DNA of 64,000 nt from Kingdonia uniflora (GCA_014058105.1 JACGCM010002394.1:2604001-2668000); one strand, 5' to 3'; positions 45,780 through 57,224 are shown, counted from the first letter of the stretch. Translations and numbers: made by a program. The notes: generated by a model from the sequence alone, not told the origin.

Positions 45780-46870
45780 TAAAATCGCCCAAAAATGTGT
45801 TTTTCATTGATGTAAAATTCAGTGAATCATGGAATACATCTACTCTTGCCTTCTATATTAGCATACTAACTGCATCGTATCGCAAGGGCTCCCCAAAAGT
45901 TCTTCGTCTTCGATCATTAGATAATAGGACCCATTATCTATCTTGTCGTAGGTGACATATGGTCCTTCCTAAGATACGACCAGTTTTCCAAAATTCTTAG
46001 GTTTTAATGATAGAGTGACTCATCAAAGAACCAAGTCTCCGATGGCAAAAGATCTGAGACTAATTAACCTGTTTATTATATGATTTTATCAATGAGTAAT
46101 GATAGCGGCCTAGGTTGGCCAGCGCTCGCTCCCGTGTCTCGTCTATCCATAGCATGTTACAACCGAGCATGGACTCATTTTCTTCATTTGGGAGGTCTGG
46201 ATCCCTTGCATGGAATTCAAACTCTATGGTAGAACTACCTCGGTTTTATACGCGAGGAGGATAGGGGTAGAAGCCGTTGCTTTTCTTGGTGTTGTGTGAT
46301 AAGCTTATAAGACGTGTTGTAACTTTTGTACCCCATCACCCCTTCTTATCGCCAACTCACTTCTTGAGGCCGTCGACTATACTTCCTTAAGAATGTTCTG
46401 ACCTTGTTTCCAACAAAATAAGGTCCATTATCGCATCAAATCATGTATAAAGTGTGTAATTATATTATTCTACTAGAACTTGACTACTTCTTCTTCCCTT
46501 GTTCTGTACAATAGGTTTGCTTCCACCCATTTGATGAATTAATATGTGGCGTCGAGGACATGCTCTCTCTTGCCTGAAGCTTTGGGGAAAGGGCTAATTG
46601 AATCAATGGCCTAACTTCTAAATGGCCGTGATAATTGGCTGTAATGGAGATTTTGGGAAGGGCTCTTGATGTCGTATCTGTGCCTTTGGGACTTATCATA
46701 ATGTTTTGCATAGACTTCGGCTTGTTTTTAATGTTCGACAATAATAGACCCAGTATAACTACGTGTAGTGCCATAGATTGTCCCACAGTATGTGAGCCAC
46801 AAGTACCTTCGTGTAACAATTTTATAATGATGTCGTCTTCTTTCTGTGATATGCATTTAAGATGCACTTC
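45780..46870 (-). pseudogene. Element C integrase
   Basis: Minus strand: LHLKCISQKEDDIIIKLLHE and EGTCGSHTVGQSMALH form the N-terminal zinc finger approach (D has DFLHELHEGTCGSHAVGQSL). After a frameshift GLYWPNIKNKAE and a poorly preserved core follow; the C-terminal part gives WEGPYVTYDKI- and EELLGEPLRYDAVSML-like pieces. I cannot locate the DDE residues with confidence. Many stops. Confidence 0.55.
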
Positions 46871-46889
46871 GTTTGGTGTTCTTCTATAT

Positions 46890-48230
46890 CATTCGCCTTT
46901 AAGGATCGAGTACCTCCTACAATTATCCATTAAGGATCGCTTCACTTTTGGGTCTTCTGGTAGTATAGATTTGTTCAAATAAGTCAGGAAGGGTATTCTC
47001 CAATCCTTGGGATCGGTACTCACGCCCCTAATATCGATGATATTGATTTCTATGCTGTCTATACTTAGGCGTTCGAGCACCTCGAAGTTGAGCTTCCTGG
47101 ATTCGGATCTTCCTAACATGGCTGCTATACAGGCTGAGGTATCGATGTGTCCATTTTCACCTCGTGGAAAATGTGTGATCGATTATTTCTCCAGGAAGCG
47201 ATTCATGCGCTGGTGGATGAGGTCAGTGTATTCTGCAATCCGACTATTTGACTGATTTTCTCAAGTGTAGTGTCTTTGTACCAACTGCAAATCGGTGAAT
47301 ACTGCTAGTTTGAGTACTCCCAGCTCGAGGGCCATGTCTAGGCCATGAATTAGGGCTTCATACTCTTCTTCATTATTGGTACATTCGAAATTTAGCTTGA
47401 TGGCTTTCTCCAATCGATCGTTCGATGGGGTGACCAGCACGATGTATATGCCGAAACCATTCGAGCCGGCTAGGCCATCAGTGAATAATCTCCTACCCGT
47501 GTTTGGGTTCCAAGGATCTATCGATTTGACTTACTCTTCTAAGATGTAATCCTTGTGTTCCTCCCAGTCGATGTCGTCTACTGGAAAGTCAGCTAGAAAG
47601 TTTGTGACTGCTTAGCCCTTCTCAAATTTTTTTTGAAGGTTATATCATGTTTCTTGAGGTAGATAGACCATTGTTGTACTCGTCTAGATTTTACTTTTTT
47701 AGTTAAGACTTTTCTTAAGGAGTAGCCCATGATCACCCTTATGCGATATGCCTGGAAGTATGGCTTGAGCTTTCTTGATATGTAAACGAGGATTAGCAGA
47801 AGTTTCTTAAGTTTTGTTTATCATATTTTGGCTAAGGTTAAGATTTTGATGATAAATTAGATGGTTTTCTCGATTCCTTCTTCTGCACGAATTAAAACTG
47901 AGCTTAGCGATTCATCTGTTACTATAAAATTAAGTGATAAGATTTCTCCTTCGACTGACATTCCCATTACTGGTGGTTGGCCTAAATAGGTTTTTAGTTC
48001 TTAGAAAGCATGTTCGTACTCTTGAGTCCATTCAATATTTGGATTCTTCTTCTTGCCTTTAAGGATATCTTGGCCACAAAGTAAATAAAATTGCCATTTG
48101 CACATGTTCAAGGACTTTGAGATAAAACGATTGAGGGCGAATATCTTACCAGCGACCTTTTGTACGTCCTTTTTCATTTTAGGAAATGGAATATCGAGTA
48201 GGGCTCGAATTTGTGAAGGGTCGATCTTGA
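46890..48230 (-). pseudogene. Element C RNase H and second RNase H
   Basis: The second RNase H is the clearer part (about 47270-47590): NFLADFPVDDIDWEEH, RRLFTDGLAGSNGFGIYIVL with FTDG, LNFECTNNEEEYEALIHGLD with the NN.EEYEAL block, and AVFTDLQLVQ. Next comes VLERLSIDSIEINIIDIRGV and DPKDWRIPFLTYLNK, the link to integrase also present in B and D. The first RNase H (47600-48230) is more decayed. This arrangement supports Tat-lineage membership. Confidence 0.65.
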
Positions 48231-48234
48231 TACC

Positions 48235-49400
48235 TCATTTCCTAATGAGATGGCTGAGTAGTTTTCCTGATGAAATACTAAACTTGCATTTTTCTGGGTT
48301 AAGCTTCATCTTGTATGACGGAAGAGTAACAAAAACTTCATTAAGGTCTTGAAGATGGCTGTATTTGTCGATACTTTTGCAAAGCATGACGTCAATGTAG
48401 ACTTTGACTGCTTTTACCAAGAGTGGTTTAAAAAAAGGTTGTCAATGGACCGAACTGGACTAGGATCTGCTATAATTCTAGTCTGATCCGTTAATAAACA
48501 CCCAAGGTCCTAGCCTGATCTGAATCCTATAAGACCATTAAACTGCGGATCCTAACCTGGTCCATTAGTAATTTAGTCGATCCTAACCCGGTCTAAACCG
48601 ATACTTTAACAAAAAAGACATTTCTAAATAGATAAAATCCTAATGAATCGTTACATGAATGTTATTTTTTTTTTACGAATACTCATTCTAAGCAGAACCT
48701 TAATCATACGTTCATTCTTAAAGATTTTCTTCATCGGCCTTTATGGTATTCCAAGAAACAAAAAGGAAAAGAAAAAAGTCCCTCTTGGTTTAAGAAAGAA
48801 GATAATACTCTATTTTGGGCCATGTATTACTATTTCCAAGACTATAGAGACAAATTAACCCTACTTATTAGAAAATAAATATAATATTGGCACCCATAAA
48901 TGTATCATTAACGGATCTAATCTTTAGCAGATCAGATTGAGGTAGATCCTTGTCCAATCCGTTAGCTTATAGGACCAGACCTTAACGGATCGGGTTTCCT
49001 AATAGATCTAAAAAATAGGTCCTAAACCTTTACTAATAGATTGGATCAGACCGGGTTATGGATTTAGCCCTTACCATTGACAACACTAATTTAAACATAC
49101 TCATGACGAGCCGCTGAAAGGTCGCACTTACATTCTTGAGCCCTAAGGGCATTACATTGAAGGAATACAAGCCGTGTTCTATGATGAACGTAATTTTTCT
49201 TTGGTCTTAGGGCAGAATGGCTATTTGGTTGTAAGAGGCACTCATGGAGAGACACTCATGTCCTGCTATGGAGTCGAGGAGGACCATAATTATAAGAAGA
49301 GGGAAATTGTCTTTCGACGTATGTGTATTGAGGTCAGTAAAGTCGATACAAACTCTAATATTACCATTCTTTTGTGGTACTACCACGATATTCAATATCC
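48235..49400 (-). pseudogene. Element C reverse transcriptase, split by a MITE
   Basis: Minus strand from 49395: MNIVVVPQKNGNIRVCIDFT, DLNTHTSKDNFPL, CLSMSASYNQIAILP, then TFIIEHGLYSFNVMPLGLKN and VSATFQRLVMSMF up to the MITE at 49089. After it, VKAVKVYIDVMLCKSIDKYS carries the catalytic box as YIDV (second Asp lost), then HLQDLNEVFVTL and MKLNPEKCKFSI. The interruption falls between the primer-grip side and the catalytic box. Confidence 0.75.
48434..49088. mobile_element. Element I: hAT-like MITE in element C RT
   Basis: Terminal inverted repeats of 15 bp: AAAGGTTGTCAATGG at 48434-48448 and the complement of TAGTGTTGTCAATGG at 49074-49088, 12 of 15 matching. Flanking 8-mers GTTTAAAA (48426-48433) and ATTTAAAC (49089-49096) match at 6 of 8, the target size of hAT elements. 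Interior subterminal motifs such as GATCCGTTA and TAACGGATC occur in opposite orientations near the two ends. It has no transposase; the longest frame (71 codons) is A/T-rich and unconvincing. Confidence 0.75.
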
Positions 49401-49949
49401 AATGAGTGTATTTAATCTCTCGGATGAAACCTACGGCGAGAAATCTATCTATTTTGAGGTTAACTGCCTCTCAAAGTCTTCGGGCTAAGGTTTACTTCTT
49501 TTGTTTCACTGCAGTACAGTTGGCTACTAAATCAAGTCGGTGACATGCGAGGGTAAGATCAACTCATGAGATCTTGGAAATTACATGCGGAGACGTCCTT
49601 ATGGATTGAAGGAAATCTATCAGCTCTTATTTTTCTTCTTCAGTTAGCGAACTACCAACGAATATCCCTCGTCCTATACCATCAAGTTGTATGTATTCAA
49701 CGGACTCGGCGGCTGATATTCCGGATGGGACGGTCGAGGGCATGAAGATAATGCGTTAAAGTAATTATTATGGTTTAACCAATTTTTGAGTCATGTCTAT
49801 CTCCGGGTGTTCGTACGACCTAGCCAGCCACTGGGATCCTTTAATATCCCAGGTTCCACTGGAAGTAGTGAAGTACAACACGTGATGATAGCTCGATGGT
49901 ATCACCTTGTAGCCAGTCACAACCGTGGATGCCGAGGTATTCTGACTTC

Positions 49950-50370
49950 TTGCCGACAACCTAGAAGCTTGGCTGAAGGATTACTTGTCCCATTGTAACT
50001 AGAAGGCTTATTCAACCTACTACTACTTCGGTGGCACCATTAAAACCTTTCAGTTCGACATTTGTTGGGGTTATGTGATCGGCCATAATCATCATTTTGA
50101 CTGTTTGGAGGATAAGTGCATTTACTGCACTACCGGTATTGACGAGCATCATATGCAGGATCATTTGCTTGATCCTTACAATTAAAACCAAAGAGTCTGA
50201 GTTTTGGAATTTAACGCGAAAGACGTGACAACTGACGAAAGAAATACCACCGGGGCGGGGTTGTTTGTTGGCTTCGGAAAGAAACACTGGCAATTTTTCT
50301 CTATATGTGAGTTTGCAACATTCTTCAACCCGCTTTCTCTTGCTTCAAGTGTGAGAACTGTCAATTTTAT
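49950..50370 (-). pseudogene. Element C protease
   Basis: Minus strand: ISFVSCHVFRVKFQNSDSLV then LVNTGSAVNALI, where the catalytic DTGS has become NTGS (AAT, complement of 50138-50140), and MADHITPTNVELKGFNGATE, the GFNG block seen in element B. A frameshift separates the part before it. Confidence 0.7.
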
Positions 50371-50689
50371 TGACTTTGATCATGTTGGCTTGAAAGATAT
50401 ACACTTCCTTTGCCCCGTTAATTTGTGGGGTTTAGATTTTAAGATACGAGCCATCTAGCTAACTCAAAGGTCGCCGATGTATCCGTGCAATTGGTCTGCC
50501 TTCAATATAAATTCCAAAGATCACTACAGGGCATAACACTTATCTGTCGAGTGGCAATTACATTTATGGTTTTAGCAATAAGGTTCATCCCTTTTAACTT
50601 AGATTGGATATGGAGCTCGCCATATTGGGTCGGCCTGAATGATGTGGTAGATGGCTCCTATAGCAACATTGAGCTTAGGCAGTATTGAC

Positions 50690-52032
50690 ATCAAGCATTT
50701 CTTCCTCTACCTTTTTGTTTGATCTTCCTGTGTGTTACGTTTCCTGGTGTTGACTCCATTATGGATGGGAGCAACCATGGTTGCATTAGGTAGTCTTGGT
50801 TTGTGTTGATTGTTATTCTGGGTTGGCCAAAGGCGATTATTATCTTGGGTTTTCTCGAGGTCGATGTAGCCATTTACTTTCGACAGCATTTCCTCGAGGG
50901 TGTTCCTAGCTTGTGGAGGTCGATATATTCATGCACTCGACTATTATCTGGTAGGGCATTCAAATATGTTAAGACAGCATTAACGGATTCAAGGTTCTCT
51001 ATCTTTTGCGACTTGTCTAAATCTTTTAATAAATGTCTCGAGTGCTTCAGTTTGTGCCTTCCGGATGTTTAATAGGGCATCAACACGGACCTCACGATCT
51101 TTATTGAAGGTGAAGTTATAGACGAACGGTCTGGACAGGTTTTCAAAACTTTAAATAGATCCGTTTGGGAGAGTGTGATACCACTTGAGGGGACCATCGG
51201 TTAGGCTTGTTGGGAACATTCGGCAAAGGATATGGTCTGAAGAGGCATGGAGGCTTACTAAGTTTTGGAACTTGAGGATGTGGGACCGCGGGTCTGTATT
51301 CTTGTTTTTGCAGATTTCTGGGATATGAAAGCTTAATGGGACCTTGATGGCCAAAATTTCCTTGCAGATGGGGTTGCTAAGTCTGCTCCAAGCGTTGGAG
51401 GCTGGGCTCAAGCTAGGTCTCATGGCTGCTTTGATCTGGTAATCAAGCTATTTTTGTACTACATAGACTAGGCGAGAAGGAGAATGTTCTGTCCATGTTC
51501 ATTACAGTATTTTTCTAGGGGTATGCTCATTACTTTTTACTCCCAAACATTCTCGAGCTGGTTTGCGGTGATGAGGTCTGGTGGTTTAGAGGGTTGAATC
51601 ACTCGAATCTTTTAAAGCGTGGACCTCTTAATGGACTGAACCTTTGGGTACAGGGTAGATAATACCATCAACATCGAGGTGGACTGGTTGAACCTCTGGT
51701 CAAGGGTTGGGGACCAATCGTCAATGAATAGAAATTCTCGAGGGACTGGGGGCCCTTGACTGAACAGGGGCTTCTTGTGGACGTACTTGTTGTCGGCCGC
51801 AAGCAGAGTTGTGGAGCTCTTCCATGTCGTAATTATATCTATCCGTTTTATCGATGTGGCGTTATTTTCTCGGTTCAAGATCCTTCCTCCTAGCTTCGGG
51901 TTCGTGTCGAAGCTAGTTGGCATATCGGTTCTTAACCTGAGTGAATTACTTTTGAATTTGTGCAAGTTGCACAGTTATGTCATCTGCTAGGGCTCTTAAT
52001 ATAGAGGAGGTTGAACGAAAGTTGTAAGCCAT
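50690..52032 (-). pseudogene. Element C gag
   Basis: ATG at 52032 on the minus strand gives MAYNFRSTSSILRALADDIT and a stop soon after. Further on SRLSNPICKEILAIKVPLSF, NTDPRSHILKFQNLVSLHAS and LTDGPLKWYHTLPNGSI align with the gag core of B and D (D has LRWFHLLPEGSI). MLSKVNGYIDLEKT near 50889 matches MIEKVNGYIELERM of D. Frameshifts and stops are present. Confidence 0.75.
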
Positions 52033-52075
52033 TGGAAATTTACTATTTTTAGTATAGTGGTTTTAAAATTTTAAA

Positions 52076-52738
52076 TGTAAGGCCCCAATCTAATGTATAG
52101 AGGGGAGATTACACTCTTACACCTCATAACTAATACTCGGGTAAGGGAACTAACAAAGATATTTAATAGAGTTATAGAGATTCTAGTAGACACACTTGCA
52201 TGGAGTCCTAGACAGGGATTCTTTCACGACCTCTAGTGAGGATTTTTAAGATGAGATTGTATAAATGGATGAGACTACAAATAAGGCTCAACTAGACTGA
52301 GTCTTCAGGCTTTTAGAATATGCTTGAAGGTTGTTAGAGCTTCTCAAGGGTATGTACCGGGAAAAATTTCAACCTCCCCTATGGTGGCACTCGTCTCCTA
52401 CTTATAAAGGATAGGAAAGGTGATGTCACCATAGAAAAGTTAAATTACAAATGTATCCTTCTATATAGCTGTCTTGTCCCAGAGTTTGTCTGCTGTAATA
52501 TCTGCCATCGATCTAGGGCTAAGCTACGCTGAGGTGTATATCTGAAGCCTTGTAGTATTCGAGGGTATATTTGATATGGCCTTGATAAGGTTGCAATTAT
52601 GGAAGGCTTCGAGCTATTCGGGAGTCTTTGAATAGCTAGGCTATTCTTGAAGGCTACGAGTAGGCTATTATAATTGTGTTGAGAGTTTATGTCAAAGTTG
52701 CTCAAGTTAATGTTGCAGATTATTTATTCTAGTCAGCA
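52076..52738 (-). repeat. Element C 5' LTR
   Basis: 663 bp; on the coding strand TGCTGACTAG to GCCTTACA. The sequence directly downstream on the coding strand is TTTAAAATTTTAAAACCACT, which is not a recognisable primer-binding site and differs from the TTTGGCGTCG of B and D. Confidence 0.85.
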
Positions 52739-52827
52739 TTTCCTAATTCGGCTTTCTTACGCTATCGAAAAGAACATCATCTTCTTTTCTTCTTTATGTC
52801 GAGGATTTATTTTAATACTAAAGGTCT
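52739..52827. other. Spacer between elements C and D
   Basis: 89 bp, TTTCCTAATTCGG to AAGGTCT. It may be the displaced end of the E 3' LTR plus old flank. The last five bases GGTCT would be one copy of D's target duplication; its partner is outside the window. Confidence 0.4.
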
Positions 52828-53401
52828 TGTAATGGCTTATTACCCATCTAGAACTCAAGCTCCATTTTCGACCATCATACGATAACTCAACCTCATCAAC
52901 ATGCACGTGGCACAATCTATGACACCTTACAGTTACAGAGTTCAATTCATCGTTTCCGATCTCTACATCAAACAGTTTGAGTTAACAAACACACGATCAT
53001 CAAAGAAGCCATTACAAAAATAGCAAGATCAGACCGTAACACAATCAGCTCAAAGATTATCAAATATATATATTGTAACGTCCATCACTAAGGATAATAA
53101 TGGTCATCAAACGGTAATATTATAAGACCTATAAATAGGACCAGAGAATTCAAGATGAAGGACAGATGAATACTTACTCAATACTCTATACAGAACTATT
53201 CAAAACATCATTTGTAATAGTTAGCAATCCTCAAATAAAATCTCTTTCTCTTTCTAAATCCTCAAGAGAGGTTGTACTTTTTAACCTATTCAAAGATTTT
53301 CCATGCTAAATTTTGTGCTAATTGTTACTCTTTGTTTACTAATTGTTCTGAATATCTTTGATATAAAGACTAAGTTTGGATCATGAAATTAGGCTATTAT
53401 A
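52828..53401 (+). repeat. Element D 5' LTR (574 bp)
   Basis: TGTAATGGCTTATTACCC to GGCTATTATA, next to the primer site. It shares TTTTCGACCATCATACGA, TATAAGACCTATAAATAGG and CCTATTCAAAG.TTTTCCA with the LTR of element A. Confidence 0.85.
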
Positions 53402-53421
53402 TTTGGCGTCGTCTGTGGGAA
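53402..53421 (+). other. Element D primer-binding site
   Basis: TTTGGCGTCGTCTGTGGGAA, identical to the site after the B 5' LTR although the two LTRs are not alike, which is strong evidence that this is the functional primer site of the lineage here. Confidence 0.8.
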
Positions 53422-53449
53422 CGAAGTTCTCAAAATCATTATCTCAGAA

Positions 53450-54800
53450 ACAGCGGATCATCTCTCCATGGAATAATGCTTCCAGACCAGAGTATGTTGA
53501 TTTCTCTAGGAGAAGGAAACGCAATACTAGCTAAACTACATGCCAATCTTAACTCTAAAACTGAAAGGCAAGCCACTTAGGAATAACAGCTGGCAGGTGT
53601 ACAAGACGCATTGAAGGTTCTACAGAGTTAACAAATCGTAGCCCAGAAGAACAATGGTGTGCTGCCAGCTTCTTTGCGGGTTTCCGTTCTCGACAGAATA
53701 TGAGCTCACGCCAACAATCTGGGAGGCGAAGTTCAATCTAATCATAAAAAACATGGGTAGCGAGCCCGCTCTAATACAGGAAGTCCACCAAGAATTTGAT
53801 GGAGGTCTTGCTAGAATTAGACAAGCAGAAGAGCCACCCCGAGGAAGAGTTCGTATTCCTGGACGTGATCGGCTAAGTGAAGGAAGTGGCAACTACAACC
53901 CTCATAAAGGACGGATCCCACGACCGACCATTACAGCTTGTCAGTACGTAACTCAAGAACATGTTGAAAAGCATATCAAAGAACTGTTCGATGCCCAGGC
54001 TCAAACCAATAAAGGCATTAACAACAAGTTATAGAAGAGCTCGATTGCTTAAGAATTATTGGATGGCGAGTTTCCCACTAGCTTCCATATACCAAAAATC
54101 TAAAAATATAAGGAAAATGATCCAGTGGAGCACATTCAAGAATTCCAGGATGCTCTAGGCATATATTCTATATCCAACCACATTATATGTTGACTCTTTC
54201 CTACCAGTTTACTATGCGAGCCTTTGCGATGGTTCCATTTACTACCAGAAGGATCCATTACAACTTTGAATAATTGTGGGAACCATTTGCCAAAAACTAC
54301 TCGTACAGCTGAGATAAAGAGGAGAATTTATATTCCATATTCAGCCTTAAATAGGTACCAGGGGAGAAGCTCGAAACATTTACTAAGAAATTCTTGGAGT
54401 TGGCCAGGAAGGTGGACCGACTCGATCATAAGATTACTATTTTAGTATTCACCAATGTTTTGCTCGTGGGTAGTAGGGTGAAGGAGTACCTAATTCTGAA
54501 TAAACCTACAACTTTGGAAGACATGATCGAGAAGGTCAACGGATATATCGAACTCGAGAGAATGGTATCCGAAAGACACAAATCTCAAAAATCAACCTTG
54601 ACAGTACGAGATCAATCCAAATGTCAAGATTTTAATCGCGCTGCTAATCGTGGAGAAGATAGGAAAAGGACCAAATCTAATAACGATAGAACTTATAAAG
54701 GCTGTAATATGCCAAAACACTTCCTTTTCAAGATGACTGTTACCATAGCCAGTATTTATCCTATACTTCAAAAGGATATGTTTTTTTCCCAATGCCTAGT
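53450..54800 (+). pseudogene. Element D gag
   Basis: Readable pieces in order: MGSEPALIQEVHQEFDGGLA with a basic stretch (PRGRVRIPGRDR), CQYVTQEHVEKHIKELFDAQ, FPTSFHIPKI, ENDPVEHIQEFQDALGIYSI, CEPLRWFHLLPEGSI, MELARKVDRLDHKITILVFT and LNKPTTLEDMIEKVNGYIEL. All align with B gag in the same order. In-frame stops (after INNKL, after HIIC) and a frameshift near 54390 break it. Confidence 0.75.
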
Positions 54801-55234
54801 ATCTCTAACCTATTGAGAACAAACCATATTGCATTCACCACAAAGTCCGACATCATAAAATGGAACATTGCTTCACTTTAAAGCGACTGTTGGAGTATAT
54901 TTTTACAGATGGACGAATGCATGAGTACATCATGGACGTTGAAAGTTACAAGAATGGGAGTTATAAGCTTCTCATGGGGATCGTACAGGTCGAAGAAGCG
55001 GCAGAGGAGAAATATTTGTACCATATCTCCCTCAGCCACTTTATCGAGACTCATACCATTGACAGATTGGTTAGATGCAAAAGACGACGTCTTGGCCAAT
55101 GTCACGATCTATCCATGGTCGACAAGGAAGATCGGTTACTCCCTACATCTAGTTTCCAATGCACAAGGATTTCTTTTAAAGATTGCTACGTTCGGTTTGG
55201 CATGTCAACTTTCCTCACCATGATGCACTCGTGA

Positions 55235-55640
55235 TCATGTTAAAAATGGGAAATGTTGTGCTTGTACATACAATTATGGTGAATACTGGCAGTAGCATCG
55301 AACTGCTTTTCGAAAGCACGATTAATCACATGGGATTGGCTGACAAAGTTTAACTAGTATCGTCGACATCAGTGGGTTCAACTGGTCTAAGGAAGAACAT
55401 GTAGGAAAGATCATACTTCCAATTACAGCTGGTCCAGCAATAGTCGACGCAGTATTCTATGTTATCAATGCAAGATTACACTATCTGGGGATCACGGGAC
55501 GTTGTTGGCTGCATAACATGCGAGCTATCCCATCAACCTATCATTTGCCACTACAATTCGATTGGAATGGCAACATTTATGATATCAAAGACAATCAGAA
55601 AATATCCCGAGCTTGGGAAAATTTTGTTACCACTTGATAG
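55235..55640 (+). pseudogene. Element D protease
   Basis: VLVHTIMVNTGSSIELLF has NTGS in place of DTGS (AAT at 55282-55284). Then STINHMGLADKV and, after frameshifts, VDAVFYVINARLHYLGITG, RCWLHNMRAIPSTYHLPLQF and NIYDIKDNQKISRAWE, parallel to B (VIFYVINSKSRYLGIMD). Catalytically dead. Confidence 0.75.
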
Positions 55641-55964
55641 AACCATCAATACCACAGCTCGCATAGCAATTACAGAAAACTACAGGAAATATTACAGAAA
55701 ACATACTGCCAAATGCAGAAACTACAGAATGCGTCAAGATCAGTAGAGATAAAACGGGTACCTACATTAGAACTCTTTTGCCCATAACAGAGCGCAATGC
55801 TCTTAATCAATTTCTCAAAGACAACAGTGATGTCTTCGCTTGGATGTTTTACGAAATGCTAGGCATTAATCAAAATTTGCTCTGCCATAAGCTTTGTTTG
55901 AAAGATAAAGCAGAGGCAGTTAAACAAAAATAGAGAACTTTAGCACTGAGACACTGAGAAGAAG

Positions 55965-56690
55965 TTAAAAAAGAGATCGATAAACTCATTGAAGTTAGTT
56001 TTGTTCGAAAAGCCAACTACCCTGAATGGATCTCGAACATTGTCGCAGTACCGAAGAAAAATGGAAAAATTAGAGTCTGCGTGGATTTCACAGACCTCAA
56101 TAAACATACTCTGAAATATAGTTTTTCACTTCCCATTATCAATCATCTGCCCGATTTTACCGCAAGGCATAAACTTTTATCCATGATGGACACTGTATCA
56201 GAGTACAGCCAGATATCTCTATTACCCAAAGATCAAGAAAAAATGGTTTTCATTACAGAGCATGGTTTGTATTGTAACAAAGTCATGCCTTTCAAACACA
56301 AGAACGCAGGAGCCACTTACCAAAGATTGATAACCCAAATGTTCAAAGACCATCTTGGGAAAATGATGGAAGTTTGCATTGATGATATGTTGTGTAAAAG
56401 TCTCATGAAGGAGAACCATCTTGCAGATTTGCACACGACTTTTGAAATTCTTCGTTTTTTCAAAATGAGACTCAATCCTGACAAGTGCTAGTTCGGAGTC
56501 TAATCCGGCAAATTCTTGGGACATTTGATCAGCAAGCATGGCATAGAGGCTGACCCAGATCGCATTCGTGCACTATTATTTATGCCTTTACCAAAGAGAA
56601 AGAAAGACGTACATATGTTAGCTAGCAAGATAGCAACAATAAATCATTTTGCCTCCAAGTCTTCAGATCGGTGTTGATGGTTATTCGACC
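55965..56690 (+). pseudogene. Element D reverse transcriptase
   Basis: VKKEIDKLIEVSFVRKANYP, EWISNIVAVPKKNGKIRVCV, DFTDLNKHTLKYSFSLP, MMDTVSEYSQISL, EHGLYCNKVMPFKHKNAGAT and MMEVCIDDMLCKSLMKENHL. The catalytic pair is intact but the Tyr is Cys (CIDD, 56374-56385). Known RT motif G in FGLKNA is K (FKHKNA). It ends KMRLNPDKC then a stop. It runs into the shortened RNase H region. Confidence 0.85.
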
Positions 56691-56744
56691 TACTGCCTGA
56701 AAGAACAAAGAAAAAGATATGGCTCTAAAGATTTGGATTCCTGA

Positions 56745-57170
56745 GTTATTTGTATACACAGACTCTTTACTCATAGTGAACAATTATACAGACAAGTTTT
56801 AGAAAAATGGAAAAATGATTTATTTTGCCGTAACAGTAGCCAACAGAATGAGCAGATTCAACAAAGCTACCATCGAACATTTAGCTTACTTAGAAAATAG
56901 ACATTCTGATTCCCTTGCCTATCTGGCAGGAGTCCTCAAAATAGAAGCTCGATATTTGAAGATCGAAGTAATATCCACCCCTAACATTAACATTATCAGT
57001 TCAAATTCTATTAATATTGGGGGCAGTAAAGAGGATGAGGACAATTGGAGATGACATTTCCTCACATTTATCGGGACCAAAAATAAGTTTGACGACAAAC
57101 TCCCCAAAGATCCCACTGAAAGAAGACGTGTGCTTGACAATGCTAAGTGATATGCTGTTATTGATAACTT
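56745..57170 (+). pseudogene. Element D second RNase H, C-terminal remnant
   Basis: Only the end of the second RNase H is left: FVYTDSLLIVNNY, MIYFAVTVANRMSRFNKATI, NRHSDSLAYLAGVLKIEARY, then the link STPNINIISSNSINIGGSKE. In B these follow the NN.AEYEA block, which is missing here, as is the whole first RNase H. The junction is near 56720-56745, after CWWLFDLLPERTKKK-like codons. Confidence 0.75.
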
Positions 57171-57224
57171 CCTTTATAAAAAGTCAGTAACATAACCATA
57201 TCTCCAATGTTTATCTGATAAAAA

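Larger units (their letters stand above)
23051..52738 (-). mobile_element. Element C: Tat-lineage Gypsy element carrying three insertions
   Basis: LTRs at 23051-23711 (661 bp) and 52076-52738 (663 bp) bracket a minus-strand gag, protease, RT, RNase H, second RNase H and integrase, then a tandem array and a plus-strand (antisense) gene. Insertions inside it are element B (24609-38813), LINE H (41742-45268) and MITE I (48434-49088); without them it would be about 11.3 kb. No perfect target duplication is visible (TCCAT left, TTTCC right). The second RNase H and the antisense gene point to the Tat lineage (Tat/Retand/Grande-like elements). Confidence 0.85.

Noticed and set aside
46635..46982. 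A 115-codon plus-strand frame in the C integrase region
   Set aside because: The minus strand carries the recognisable integrase zinc-finger approach; the plus frame is its shadow.
23046..52743. A target-site duplication for element C
   Set aside because: TCCAT and TTTCC share only a shifted TTCC; I could not define a convincing 5-bp duplication, so none is claimed.
56222..56539. A 105-codon minus-strand frame in the D RT
   Set aside because: It is opposite clear RT motifs in the plus frame and has no independent support.
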